Positions 43,641 through 55,391 of a DNA stretch of 64,000 bases are shown here, in pieces. Source of the stretch: Pomphorhynchus laevis (Eukaryota > Acanthocephala > Palaeacanthocephala > Echinorhynchida > Pomphorhynchidae); the NCBI GenBank assembly GCA_012934845.2, contig WNNJ02003015.1, positions 26,611 to 90,610 on the forward strand, in the 5' to 3' direction. Position 1 is the first letter of the stretch; each line of letters begins with the position of its first letter. Below the pieces are notes generated by a model that saw nothing but the letters and a program-made list of their open reading frames with translations, did no database searches and was not told the DNA's origin. The translations under genes and the position numbers were made by a program.

Positions 43641-45665
43641 CTAAGACTGATCCATGTGGTACTCCTGAGGTGATAGGACAATAAGACGATATACATTGAC
43701 CTCACGAACCACAAAGGATCTATCTTTAAGAAAATCTTGAATCCAGCTTATAATGGAGCGATTGACTTTATAAGACTCAAGGGTGGAAATTAGCATTTTG
43801 TGGGGCACCCTATCAAAAGCCCGACTAAAGTCAAGAAATATTACGTCGATACAGTACCCGTTAGCAACATGTCCAACCCAATCTTCACGAGCATGTAATA
43901 AGTTTGTAAGACATGAACGCCGAGGGCGAAATCCATGCTGTGCATTATTGAGAATTCTTAGCGAACTCAAATGATCATATATGCGTCTGTTTAGTATGCG
44001 CTCAATCACTTTGCATACAACACTAGTTAGACTTATTGCCCTATAGTTATTCGGATCATCTTTTTCACCATTTTTATAAATTGGTACTACAATCGCTTTT
44101 TTCCAGGCAGCAGGTAACTTCGAAATGCGCAAGCTCAGCTCAAATATGGAGGCTAATGGCTCAGCCAGAACAGGAGCAAGTAACTTAAGAAGTTGGGGGT
44201 GAATATCATCGGGGCCTGCCGCTGATGATCTAGATAACCTAGCCAATTCAACAAAAACCTCATGTGCTGTTATCGTTAAAACTGGAGAACCAATTTCTAC
44301 CTGTTGTGATGCTGCATCTCCACATATGCTAGAGAAAGCATCTGGTGTCAGCTCAAAAGCGGATGCAAACAATTCTGCCATGCTGTCTGGCGATGTCACT
44401 CGAGTGTTACCGTCTCTTAAAGATGAAATTGCTGGTAGCAGAGCTCTGGATCCTTTCACATAAGCCCAAAATTTTTTTGGTTCTGTATCAATTTGTAAAG
44501 CTAATTGATCTTCAAAACTTTGCCTTTTTGTAATCTTAAGGCGATTGACGAAATTTCGGAACATTGTATACCGCTTTTTAAAATTATTCTGATGACGGCT
44601 TAGTTCAAATAGACGATTCCTATGTTTGAGAGCATATCGCAATTCAGTGTCAAACCAAGGAGGGTATTTAGCTTTACTTTTTGGTAATCTACGGAGTGGT
44701 GCAAACTTATCTGCAAGAGCTACTAAACCTGATTCAATAACATGCCACCTTACCTCAATGTCTTCACTAGCACAGTTGAATGATGTTCTTAGTGCCGCCT
44801 CTCGTAATGAGTCTTCATCAATTTGTTGCCAAGATCTTTTCGACACTATCAAATTTTCCAGTTTTGGGATCATACACCTAGAAAAATAATTGAATAAGAT
44901 CATGCAATGATCGCTCAATCCAATAGGACTCTGATAGCTCATATTACCCACACTTGTAATTAATTTGGAAAATACCAAATCTAGACAAGATTCCTGGTTT
45001 TGCGCGAATCTGGTGGGCGACTGCACATGTTGCTCTAACATGAGATCATTTGTAAGAAAATTCCACAAATCCGCATCTGACTTGGAAGAACTACTATCCA
45101 AAACATAATTCCCGATGTGACCAGCTGAGGGTATATTAAAATCGCCAACTAGTAGATATTCTTCAAGCTCAGAACATTGACTAATTAGTGTAGAGAATTC
45201 ATGACTCAATACGGATGATTGCGGCGACCTGTAGCACACGGCAATACCTAAGGGACCTCCGAAGTGTGAAACAATGACTGAGAGAAACTCACACGTGCCC
45301 AGTTCATTTTTAAAATTACGAGTGGAAGTAATGTTTAAGGGTGTCGATATATATAGCGCAACACCTCCACCCTTCCGAGACTCTCTATCAGCTCTCACCA
45401 AATTATATCCCATAATAGCAATTAAACCATCGGGGATATCACGATGCAGCCATGTTTCAGTGAGAGCCAGGATCGCTGGTTTATTTAAGATGACCCATGC
45501 CTTAAGTTCATCAAATTTTGGTAAAATACTCCTTAAATTAGTATAGGCGACACTAATACCAGAAGCAGAGGGTAATTGAGTAGTAATGTTGGATGTGATA
45601 TCAATGCGCGCTAGATTTCCTAATTGTAAAATGGAATCCCTCGAAGAACTCTCCAAACTCACCAA
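43641..45665 (-). CDS. CR1-like ORF2, APE endonuclease and RT (3'-broken)
   Basis: 674 residues. Endonuclease motifs: [62 protein letters not shown] and [11 protein letters not shown] linker with [20 protein letters not shown] follows. RT motifs: [35 protein letters not shown] and [16 protein letters not shown] (catalytic D). After [10 protein letters not shown] the frame shifts. [13 protein letters not shown] and an AFADE active-site relic (FADD in relatives) can be read in another frame near 43560-43660. Both enzymatic activities serve target-primed reverse transcription in the family. Confidence 0.85.
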   Translation of the reverse strand: MVSLESSSRDSILQLGNLARIDITSNITTQLPSASGISVAYTNLRSILPKFDELKAWVILNKPAILALTETWLHRDIPDGLIAIMGYNLVRADRESRKGGGVALYISTPLNITSTRNFKNELGTCEFLSVIVSHFGGPLGIAVCYRSPQSSVLSHEFSTLISQCSELEEYLLVGDFNIPSAGHIGNYVLDSSSSKSDADLWNFLTNDLMLEQHVQSPTRFAQNQESCLDLVFSKLITSVGNMSYQSPIGLSDHCMILFNYFSRCMIPKLENLIVSKRSWQQIDEDSLREAALRTSFNCASEDIEVRWHVIESGLVALADKFAPLRRLPKSKAKYPPWFDTELRYALKHRNRLFELSRHQNNFKKRYTMFRNFVNRLKITKRQSFEDQLALQIDTEPKKFWAYVKGSRALLPAISSLRDGNTRVTSPDSMAELFASAFELTPDAFSSICGDAASQQVEIGSPVLTITAHEVFVELARLSRSSAAGPDDIHPQLLKLLAPVLAEPLASIFELSLRISKLPAAWKKAIVVPIYKNGEKDDPNNYRAISLTSVVCKVIERILNRRIYDHLSSLRILNNAQHGFRPRRSCLTNLLHAREDWVGHVANGYCIDVIFLDFSRAFDRVPHKMLISTLESYKVNRSIISWIQDFLKDRSFVVREVNVYRLIVLSPQEYHMDQS

Positions 45666-45741
45666 CGCACGAATGGTCGCCGACGAACTACTCGAAAATT
45701 TCTTATCATTAGATCAGTCTCTCCATTCGATCTTCTAAATG

Positions 45742-46833
45742 CTAGATTAGCACGAGCATTATTAAGCAACAATCTTTCCTCAACCGAGAGATCTTTAAAA
45801 TTTTTGTCGTCTTACCTTTCAAGCGATAACCTCTAGCTAAAACTGCTCTTGTATTATCTGCAGAATCAAATACTACTTTAAGTAATCGTGGTTTGTGTTG
45901 TGCTTTTTTACCAAGACGAAATAAGCTTTTGACATTGAGACTACGCGCAATATTCTCTTCACCCTGAACGAATATATCCGAAAAGACCTTACGAATAGAA
46001 ACTACGTCATCATCCACACGGGTCTGAACGTTGTCTGCAGAAGATTCAGTGATGTTAGCAAAAATTACGCAATTATTTCTGTTTCTAGCACGATTCCTAA
46101 TATTGATAATTTCAACAAATGTCTTATCTGTCAAATCATTGGATTTCAGTTCATTTTCATTTCCGACTGCCACATCATTGCACACTCTATCATCGTCTCT
46201 TGTCTGCGTTCTACTTAAAGGCTGCTTCAATACATTCTTTGGTCGAACAGGAGTAGAAATCAATATATTGTGGTTCTTAGGACTGTGTTCCGCGAATATG
46301 TCAGATAAAGGTGAAGGCCATTTAGTAATACTCTCAGGTGTAACTTTATCCTTGTCGTTTGCCATCACAGTGCTGTCATTGATATTTCTTCTTTGTTTAT
46401 ATACCGTCCGTGAATGTTTATGTCCTCGTGTCCAAATGCGAGTCGAACTTGAAGCATCTATTACGTCTGGTTCCTTATTTGAATTGACGTGTAACGACAT
46501 CGGCGTAGTGATTTTGCTCTGGCATATGCTAGATTCTTTGTCAATTATTTGTTCTTGAATCTTGGGTGTCTTTAAGTTAAAATGAGCATTGTCCTTTGCT
46601 GATGTCGGTGAACTACAAAATACGATTGACGCAGTACAAAAACCACATATGAATTTTCTTCTACTCAATGTATCAGCATCTTTATGTGGTACAGTTACTG
46701 TAGTCCAGACATTGCAGCCATCACCATCACATCCTACTTGTCTTGATATGAATTCAGGAATATCGTTTCCCTTACGTCTGCCCATAATTGTGGTTGTATT
46801 TACTTTAGATTGTAAGTAGTTGATAGGTATCAA
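45742..46833 (-). CDS. CR1-like ORF1 protein
   Basis: A 363-residue frame. The N-terminus has a PHD-like zinc module: C-D-G-D-G-C, W, then H, then KFICGFC (residues about 34-67). A long polar middle follows, then an RRM-like domain NNCVIFANITESSADNV with LFRLGKKAQHKPRLLKVVF near residues 255-330. The same arrangement occurs in CR1 ORF1 proteins. The last 20 residues are out of frame: a one-base shift near 45815 restores a longer reading that continues to a stop at about 45664, overlapping the start of ORF2. PHD/RRM ORF1 proteins bind nucleic acid. This one cannot be made at full length now. Confidence 0.75.
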   Translation of the reverse strand: MIPINYLQSKVNTTTIMGRRKGNDIPEFISRQVGCDGDGCNVWTTVTVPHKDADTLSRRKFICGFCTASIVFCSSPTSAKDNAHFNLKTPKIQEQIIDKESSICQSKITTPMSLHVNSNKEPDVIDASSSTRIWTRGHKHSRTVYKQRRNINDSTVMANDKDKVTPESITKWPSPLSDIFAEHSPKNHNILISTPVRPKNVLKQPLSRTQTRDDDRVCNDVAVGNENELKSNDLTDKTFVEIINIRNRARNRNNCVIFANITESSADNVQTRVDDDVVSIRKVFSDIFVQGEENIARSLNVKSLFRLGKKAQHKPRLLKVVFDSADNTRAVLARGYRLKGKTTKILKISRLRKDCCLIMLVLI

Positions 46834-46840
46834 GATATTT

Positions 46841-47285
46841 TGAACTTTAATGATTATTGTATATGGTCTTCCGGCAGCTGCACCAATTTTTGTGAGAGAT
46901 CAACGAATAATTGAAAGAGTTTTACGTTTTTCTTCTAAGCAGGTACTACTTAGAAGTTGTACTACTTAATAAGGTACTACTTTCACAGTTTGTACTATGC
47001 ACATCGACTTAAAAAATTAGGAATGAATACCCTCGAGTCACGTAGATCATTTATTGACCTCTTTACTTGCACAACTTAGTTATAATGATACTAAGTAATT
47101 AGTTCATGAAGTTGTACTGCCTATATTCTAAATAACTATTTGAGTAGATGATATAATCTCATAGATTGTATCACTATTGAATATAATTCAAAACCTATGA
47201 TACTCGCTACCCATATTTAGAGCGTTTTCTGAATTCATGATATGCAAATATGGCATTAGTCCCCTTAATAATAATACAAATTTAT
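46841..47285. other. No feature recognised
   Basis: Probably includes the 5' UTR of the CR1-like element (right side). Contains short tandem GTACTAC(T)T-type words near 46940-46980. Confidence 0.4.
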
Positions 47286-47900
47286 TTAATGTGGCAAATG
47301 CGTACAAGCTGCACGCTTACAAGTCCACAGACAAAAATGAAAAAGTCAAGCAAATAAATTGTTTAAATGGGATCGGATTTGTCATATGAAGCACGGCAGG
47401 GAAGTTGATTGGCGTATATGAATGGGAGGATGGTTCCACGATGGAGGAGCAGCCACCAGGAAGGAGCGGATCCAAAGGAGGTAGAGTAGTTTGGGATATG
47501 TAAAAGAAGGGAATTACAGGAACGCAAGGAACAGTAAACAGGACGAGAATCATCAATAAAGGGAAGGTTAAAAAATTAAGGGGTATGAAAAGTTACAAGG
47601 CGGAAAGCAACGATAAGAAGACGAATTTGAACACGACAATAAATTGTAGGCAAATCGAGAGAAGCAAGATGGTAGGATGTATGATCAAAATGACGAAGAC
47701 GGAGGAGAATTCGGACGGCTGCGTTGACGATGTGTTGTAGGGGAAGAAAATTGGATTTAGGTGAGTTGGAAAATAGACTAAGACAATAATCGAGTCTAGA
47801 AAAAAGGAGAGAAGATATGAGAGTCATACAAGAAGGTAAATCGATCAATCTACGAACTTGACGGAGGTTGCGGAGTATCAAGGTAGATGAGCGTACTTTA
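47286..47900 (-). mobile_element. L2-like element, 5'-truncated copy 2
   Basis: The frame at 47576-47881 has SRLDYCLSLFSNSPKSNFLP, then LQHIVNAAVRILLRLRHFDH, homologous to the RT C-terminus of the elements at 37400 and 52050. The 3' hairpin lies at 47300-47316 with a G-U pair. Upstream of about 47900 the similarity continues only as scraps (to about 47960). Confidence 0.75.
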
Positions 47901-47960
47901 TCTCTAAAGAAAGGTTAAAGTGAAAGTCGGTAGTCAAAATGGAAGCCTAGGAAAACGATA

Positions 47961-48309
47961 TTATCAACGATAGGAAGATACGAATATATGACGCGGTCAA
48001 ATGATTAAAAGCAGAAATGTCATGTACCGGGTTATACTATCGTAAAAATATAGACGTACAGAGCCCTTATTAAATGGTATTTTTAACAAATCTCCGACAG
48101 TAGCAGAAGTACGTGTCCTTAGAGATCGCTTAAGCTCATTTTCCTGAAATTCAACTATGTTTTTTATTTCCAACCGTTCAAATCGTAATAGCAAAAAAAT
48201 ATTTCAAAAATATCACAGTGTTCAATATAAATATCCATATAATCGTTGTATAACTCTCTAAACTAGAGAATCTCGTATTTTTCTAAACTCGTAAAATGTT
48301 GCTTTACTT
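47961..48309. other. No feature recognised
   Basis: A short minus-strand frame of 65 residues (47997-48194) is charged but has no domain. Confidence 0.4.
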
Positions 48310-48560
48310 ATTATTACAGATCATAACCATAAGGCTGTTTTGATCGCATACAAAACACAAATTAATATAAGAGAAAAATCATTCGTTAACTGTATAACAT
48401 GACCATGGGTACTGCAGCAACCGCCACTTATGCTCATTGCTAATCCATCTCTTTATATTAGATTTAAATTCGTTGATTGTATGCACCGCAACGACATCAG
48501 CTGAAATACGATTCCAAACATTCACCTCTCGATGGGATGGCCGGACTGATTAATAGTGTC
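48310..48560 (-). mobile_element. CR1-like element, 3' end fragment
   Basis: The minus strand encodes SHREVNVWNRISADVVAVHT and INEFKSNIKRWISN, then ends in GCCTTATGGTTATGATCTGT, like the element at 42690. 5'-truncated. Confidence 0.75.
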
Positions 48561-49450
48561 TAATATACTAGAAAGATTGGAAGTCATAATAAAGTTGATA
48601 CCTCATGATAACCTTATGTTCGAATGACTTAATTTTAAGATGATCTTATGTCAATATGGCGTGGTTAACTAATTTATAATTCTTCAACAAACCTCGTATA
48701 AGTATATTTCTTAATTTTAGTATAAAGCTGATATCAGCTAAAATACCCTAGTCATCATTCACGTCAAAAACATTTCAACTAAAACCTTTACCTTTTTACC
48801 ATTTTTATTTATCAAATTAATGATTACTTGAAATTCTGTTCATGCAGTCTCATTTTATGACATTTTACAACACTTTCACCGTTCATTTCTGGATCATTTG
48901 TCTTATTCTCATAATTTCTTAGTGAGTTTGAAATATCGTTTTTCTTGAATTTACCAAATTACTACCAAAATTCTTCCGTGTTGGTGACGCTTGATTTTAG
49001 CTGAATCGTTACTCTATGAAAAGAAAACAAGCTCTACTGATGATAATTTGTATTTTATTTTCTGCGTAATAACGGATAAGGCTGCTTGAGCAGCGTTCTA
49101 TGGTCCTGTAGATGTGAGTTGTTTCCTGGTCAAACGATTATTCAATCTATCGCAGTCATTCACTGATCGATTCAAAAACATGCAAGAATCTACTATAATT
49201 GTGCAAACGGGCTTCAACGGCTTCGGGAAATAATGTGTAGATTTTAATGCAGAAAGACCTACGGTAGGTAGTATACGTTTTCAGCTGGATCTAGCACCTC
49301 TGCGATAAAGGAACAAGAAAGTAGAATTCAGTCAAAGTTAAAAGAAAAATCGAATAGTAGACAACAAAGCTAGCATTTAAGATTGAGTTTCAGCATTTAA
49401 TAGAATTAAATAGCATGACAGTCGCCATAAGTGAATAGTTAATTCAGGGT
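48561..49450. other. No feature recognised
   Basis: AT-rich with no open frame of interest. It leads directly into the 111-bp array. Confidence 0.45.
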
Positions 49451-51690
49451 TAGACGCTTTCTGTTTCTTAGGAATATATCGATCTTTAGGTCTTTTAAGC
49501 TTTAAATTCATATAATTTTAATATCATAAATGTTTAAAGATTAAAGATTGCAATCGATTCTTTTAGACGCTTTCTGTTTCTTAGGAATATATCGATCTTT
49601 AGGTCTTTTAAGCTTATTTAAATTTTAATATCATAAACGTTTAAAGATTAAAGATTGCAATCGATTCTTTTAGACGCTTTCTGTTTCTTAGGAATATATC
49701 GATCTTTAGGTCTTTTAAGCTTAATTCATATAATTTTAATATCATAAATGTTTAAAGATTAAAGATTGCAATCGATTCTTTTAGACGCTTTTGTTTCTTA
49801 GGAATATATCGATCTTTAGGTCTTTTAAGCTTAATTCATATAATTTTAATATCATAAACGTTTAAAGATTAAAGATTGCAATCGATTCTTTTAGACGCTT
49901 TTGTTTCTTAGGAATATATCGATCTTTAGGTCTTTTAAGCTTAATTCATATAATTTTAATATCATAAACGTTTAAGGATTAAAGATTGCAATCGATTCTT
50001 TTAGACGCTTTTGTTTCTCAGAAATATATAGATCTTTAGGTCTTTTAAGCTTTATGTATTTAAATTTTAATATCATAAACGTTTAAAGATTAAAGATTGC
50101 AATCGATTCTTTTAAACGCTTTCTGTTTCTTAGGAATATATCGATCTTTAGGTCTTTTAAGCTTAATTCATATAATTTTAATATCATATATGTTTAAAGA
50201 TTAAAGATTGCAATCGATTCTTTTAGACGCTTTCTGTTTCTTAGGAATATATCGATCTTTAGGTCTTTTAAGCTTTATTTATTTAAATTTTAATATCATA
50301 AACGTTTAAAGATTAAAGATTGCAATCGATTCTTTTAGACGCTTTTGTTTCTTAGGAATATATCGATCTTTAGGTCTTTTAAGCTTAATTCATATAATTT
50401 TAATATCATAAATGTTTAAAGATTAAAGATTGCAATCGATTCTTTTAGACGCTTTTGTTTCTTAGGAATATATCGATCTTTAGGTCTTTTAAGCTTAATT
50501 CATATAATTTTTATATTATAAACGTTTAAGGATTAAAGATTGCAATCGATTCTTTTAGACGCTATTGTTTCTCAGAAATATATAGATCTTTAGGTCTTTT
50601 AAGCTTTATGTATTTAAATTTTAATATCATAAACGTTTAAAGATTAAAGATTGCAATCGATTCTTTTAAACGCTTTCTGTTTCTTAGGAATATATCGATC
50701 TTTAGGTCTTTCAAGCTTAATTCATATAATTTAAATATCATAAACGTTTAAGGATTAAAGATTGCAATCGATTCTTTTAGACGCTTTCTGTTTCTTAGGA
50801 ATATATCGATCTTTAGGTCTTTCAAGCTTAATTCATATAATTTAAATATCATAAACGTTTAAGGATTAAAGATTGCAATCGAGTCTTTTAGACGCTATTG
50901 TTTCTCAGAAATATATAGATCTTAAGGTCTTTTATGCTTTATTTATTTAAATTTTAATATCATAAATGTTTAAAGATTAAAGATTGCAATCGATTTTTTA
51001 GACGCTTTCTGTTTCTCAAGAATATATCGATCTCTAGATCTTTCTAAAATTAATTCATATAATTTTAATATCATAAATGTTTAAAGATTAAATATTGCAA
51101 TCGATTCTTTTAGACGCTTTCTGTTTCTCAAAAAGCGATAGATCTCAAGATATTTTAAGCTTAATTCATTTAATTTTAATATCATGAATGTTTAAAGATT
51201 AAAGATTGCAATCGATTCTTATAGACGCTTTTTGTTTCTTTGGAATCGATAGATCTCTAGATCTTTATAATCAAAATTCATTTAAATCCTTGAATTTGAT
51301 CTTTGACGGTATATAATCCTTTTTATTATATCTTTTACATTTTTGTTTGAATTGATTCTTTTATACGCTTTATCCTTTCAGAAATTGATAGATCTCTTAG
51401 TATTTTTAAGCTAAATTAATTTAATGTTTTAAGATCATATATGTTTAAAGATTAATTTCTTGAATTATGTTTAATTGATCTTTAAATAGTTTATATTTGT
51501 TTGATCAATTTTTTAGACATTTCCTTCTATCAGAACGATTTACAATTTTTTTAGTTTTATCTTTTGTGAATTTTAAGAAAACGTTTAATCAAGCATTAAA
51601 TTTTCATTTTTGATTGCAATCGATTATTTTATACGCTTTTTCATTCTATCAGGAATCGAAAGATCTCTAGATATTTTCATAAAAAATTTA
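49451..51690 (+). repeat. ~111-bp tandem array with a five-unit higher-order period
   Basis: Units begin at TAGACGCTTT: 49451, 49564, 49671, 49782, 49892, 50002, 50113, 50224, 50336, 50446, 50556, 50667, 50778, 50889, 50999, 51111 and 51222. The spacing is 107-113 bp and nearly always 110-112. Three decayed units follow near 51362, 51514 and 51630. Each holds AATATATCGATCTTTAGGTC, an AAGCTTAATTCATA or AAGCTTTATGTATTT variant, and GATTAAAGATTGCAATCGAT. Variants such as TTTCTCAGAAATATATAG (50002, 50556) and TTAAACGC (50113, 50667) recur 554 bp apart, giving a pentamer. No coding content. Confidence 0.9.
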
Positions 51691-51699
51691 TTTTATTTT

Positions 51700-52545
51700 C
51701 GTATTATACTGTCTTTCTTCTATCTACAAACGTCTCTCCAATCTCCATCTCGTTCTAAACCCCGAAAAGTTCAAAATAATCTGGATCCTCCCCCGTAAAC
51801 CAAACATATCTCATCCTACTGTATATTTTGCCTCATCGATCATCCCCATAGTCCACAATCTCACTTTCTTAGGCTTCCATTTCGATGATCACATTTCCCT
51901 TAAACCCTTCGTCCGTGACAAGGTCCGCTCATCTAACTTAATTCTCCGTGACATCCGCCGTATCCGCCCCTTATCGACTTCCGTTCTTGTATGTATCTTC
52001 TTTCATCGCTTCTTTTCCCTAAAATCGATTACTGCCTTAGCCTTTTCGCCAATTCTCCAAAATCCATCATCATACCCTTACAACGCATAATTAAATCCGC
52101 CATTCGAGTGCTCTTTCGTCTCCGTCGCTTCGACCACACATCCACATTTTTGCCCAACTCTCCTGGCCCACCATCCACATCCGCATCAAACTCCGCCTTC
52201 TTCTCGTTACTTTTCATCTCATCGCTGTCGGCTCCCCATCGTTCATTAACTTTTCTTTCTTAGACGATACTCGCCCCCTCGCTATCGCTTCGTTCCTGTC
52301 ATACCCTCTTACTCCACGTTCCTAATTACTCCAACAACTACGGTCTCCGATCCTTCCTCGTCGCCGCCTCACTTGCCTGGAATCAACTCCCTCTCGACGT
52401 CCGCCGCGCTCCCTCCTTTATCACATTCAAACACCTCCTCCGTTCACAACTTCTCGACACATGATTCACAGTCTTGTTTTTTGTTGTGGTCATGTAAGCG
52501 TGCGCTGGCACGCATTTGTCACGTTAAAATAAATCCTTTTTTTAA
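51700..52545 (+). mobile_element. L2-like element, 5'-truncated copy 3
   Basis: Encodes SSIYKRLSNLHLVLNPEKF, then FLGFHFDDHISLKPFVRDKV and LSTSVLVCIFFHRF, homologous to the RT C-terminal half at 37401-38100. Several breaks. The 3' end carries the perfect hairpin GCGTGC/GCACGC at 52498-52513 and then AAATAAATCCTTTTT. It starts directly where the 111-bp array fades out. GC-rich relative to both flanks. Confidence 0.8.
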
Positions 52546-55391
52546 ATGTTAGAAAAATAAAATATTTAAATTTAGTGTTTGACTGACCATATTTTTAATT
52601 TCGAACACACAATCAGACGTATTGTGCTTCTAAAAAGTATCGGAATATCCATTGCTCTTATGTATTCAGCCTTATAATTTTTTAAACTGAGTTGCATACT
52701 ATTCAATGCCTCACATATTTTGCCGATAATTTCTGAAAATTGAAACGAAAATTTTTTAGTACTTGGCCAACGAATTGTACTCAACTTTTAATCCAACTTG
52801 TTACATTATTAATTGTTCATTTCTGTAAAATTTTAAACAAGACGAATCTGAATTATCATTTTATTTGATATCGTCTTCCAAAAATTTTTATTTTAAGACA
52901 AATTTTGTTTGCTTGCTTCGTTATTTGTCTATTCACTCAGTCTTTCGACAGCCGTATCTTGGTTTAACTGCGAAGAACGTACTTCTCGGCGTTTAGTGCA
53001 TTTTACCATCAAACCATTTATTACATTGGACTGCTTTCAAATAAAAGCAAATTGATTGTTTAGAATGCTTACTTAATAATTTTTTGCTGATCTTTACAGA
53101 ATTCGTGGATTTTCTTAAAATCATGTTATCATTTGTTTTAAAAATGTATGAATTTTATACAAATTTCTTTTTTTTCAGCAAAATACGTTTTACGCAGCTG
53201 TCTAAAATTTGTTTGCGATCTGTTAAAATAATCATTTTCATTCGAGATTCTTTAAAATCTGATTAGATAATTATATTTAATATTTTCTTTTTGGATGTGA
53301 AAATGCGTTTCATCGTTTTTACAAAGTCAAAAAGTATCTTGCATAACTTGCTGTCGCTTTTGAAATCTTATGATTCGCTTAAAATAAAAGATGTTAATGT
53401 TTTAAATATTTCTGCACTAATAATTATTTCATTCAATTCTTAAAATTATTCGCTATTTTTAAATTCCTCAATGACTTAATGGAATATTTACCCATAATAC
53501 AGAATTACTTCATTATTTGTCTTTCAATTATTCAGTGCGCCTGTAATTACAATTCATTTGTTTCAGTGACATTCTTAAATAATATGATTCTATTATTACA
53601 TATTTGAAAACGCATTTTCATGCATCTAATTTGCAACTGTCTAACAATTTTATTGTAATGAGTATTTTTATTTGAACACGTCGTATTTTGTCTTTCTAAC
53701 TTACTCTAGCTTTACTATTTTTATAAAAAAATTGTGATACGGCAACGCGTTATCTGTATCTTGTACATAGGCTTTAAAGTCAGTTTTTTTATCGAGAACG
53801 ATAATTCGGTACTTGATCCAAATAAGGATTTGTGAACTATCTGCAATATTTGTAATAAATTGATTTTAAACAAGTTTCGAAATCAATTGTCCATTATCTT
53901 AATAAATCTTTTCTTTTTTTACTATTCTATTATTTATTGCCTATATACTGTATAAGAAGATACTTTTTAACATACTAATTAATAGATGACCGGATTTTTG
54001 ATTTTTTTTTTCAACGAAAAATGTTGGCCAAATTTTTTGGATTTTTGATCAACAATGCCAATCTTCAGCAATCTTTAATAAAGCATTGATTTAATCTTTG
54101 ATATTTTTTTTAAATAAGGAATTATTAAATATATTAATATTTAAAAAATGCATTTAAATACATCTGTTATTTCAATCAATGATTTTCTACGGATGAAGTT
54201 TGACATTTAAACTATTTATTGCTAAGTTTAATTAAAAAATGCATAATAATGCTTATTTTAAAACTTTTATATAAAGCGTAAAAGGTATTTATGTAATCGT
54301 TCTAAATAAAATGATAATTTATATATCTGTTATATTTAATTTAGCACAATGATTTTATAGCGATTTGATTTCAATTAATTAATATTTTTAAAGAAATTTT
54401 TTATTTAAAAATTAAATGTTGCTATGAATTCGATTGTTTATTTTTCTAAATACTATAAGCTTTTATACATTATTTTAAATTTAATATCCTTATCTCAATT
54501 CCGAATTGCCCTATTTGAAAGTTGTATGTCAATATCGAAACGTTTTTAATATAACATTTAATAGTTGAAAATTCTGGTACTCCACCGAATATCGATTATT
54601 TTCTTAACCTTCTAATTATTGTTTGATAAGAAGTTTTATCAAGTTGTCAGTCATATTTTATACACTATTAATTAAGTTTCATATGGTCGGTAAATATCCA
54701 GAGTTAACATGTTTTTGCGGACCATTTTGTCAATTAAAAGTGTTTTTGTGGATTGTACAACTTAATGGAATTTAAATTCAATCATGATTTAAAATAAATG
54801 TTTTATACATCAGGCAATCAAAAAAATATACTTAGTTTATTGAGTTATCTAATGTAAACTTTGATTTTAAATATATCATAATTTTTTAATATTTTATTAT
54901 TTCTGAGCTAATATTTTGCTGCCTGTCATTCACAAAATGCTTTCCAATAACTTTCGCCGTTTCTACATTAGAAAGCGTGCCCTTTAATGATGCGATGCAT
55001 ATATTATATCTCGCTATAAAATTTGATAATTCGAATTAGATTGTGTTATAATCTTTCGGTCGATGTCGTTATCGTTTGGCTATTTAATTATTTCGAATTT
55101 TCACGATTTTATATATTTCAAATGTCTTCATTATTATCTTTCACGTGAATTCATTTGAAAAATAACAGTCATAACTGTCTACTATGTCTACTGATTGCAA
55201 TAGTAGGCCAGTGGTGTTCATCAACAATGTGTAACGCGAGTTCGTCGGTATTTGCATTGCGTAAAACTGTTGTTAGACACTGTTTGTTAAAAACTTGTTA
55301 TTTTCATTCCACTCATTTCGTTGTGTTCTAGAGAGATTAGATTCATTGTTAACCGCATTCAATTTAACCAGTTTTCTCGACCACGCACAGT
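52546..55391. other. AT-rich DNA upstream of the NOVA-like gene
   Basis: No ORF or repeat stands out. It presumably includes the promoter and 5' UTR of the NOVA-like gene. A CGACCACGCACAG acceptor-like site lies directly before the ATG (55380-55390), so an upstream non-coding exon is possible. Confidence 0.45.

Larger units (their letters stand above)
42690..46840 (-). mobile_element. CR1-like non-LTR retrotransposon, nearly full length
   Basis: About 4.1 kb with ORF1 (46833 to about 45664), ORF2 endonuclease and RT (45665 to about 43300) and the RT C-terminus (43234-42704), described separately. The 3' end on the minus strand reads GCCTTATGGCTATGACCTGT followed by an A/T tail, and the same end recurs in the fragment at 48310. 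Two or three frameshifts and a changed RT active site make it inactive, but it is the most complete element in the window. Confidence 0.85.

Noticed and set aside
46031-46558. 175-residue plus-strand ORF, hydrophobic
   Set aside because: Antisense of the CR1-like ORF1. No independent support.
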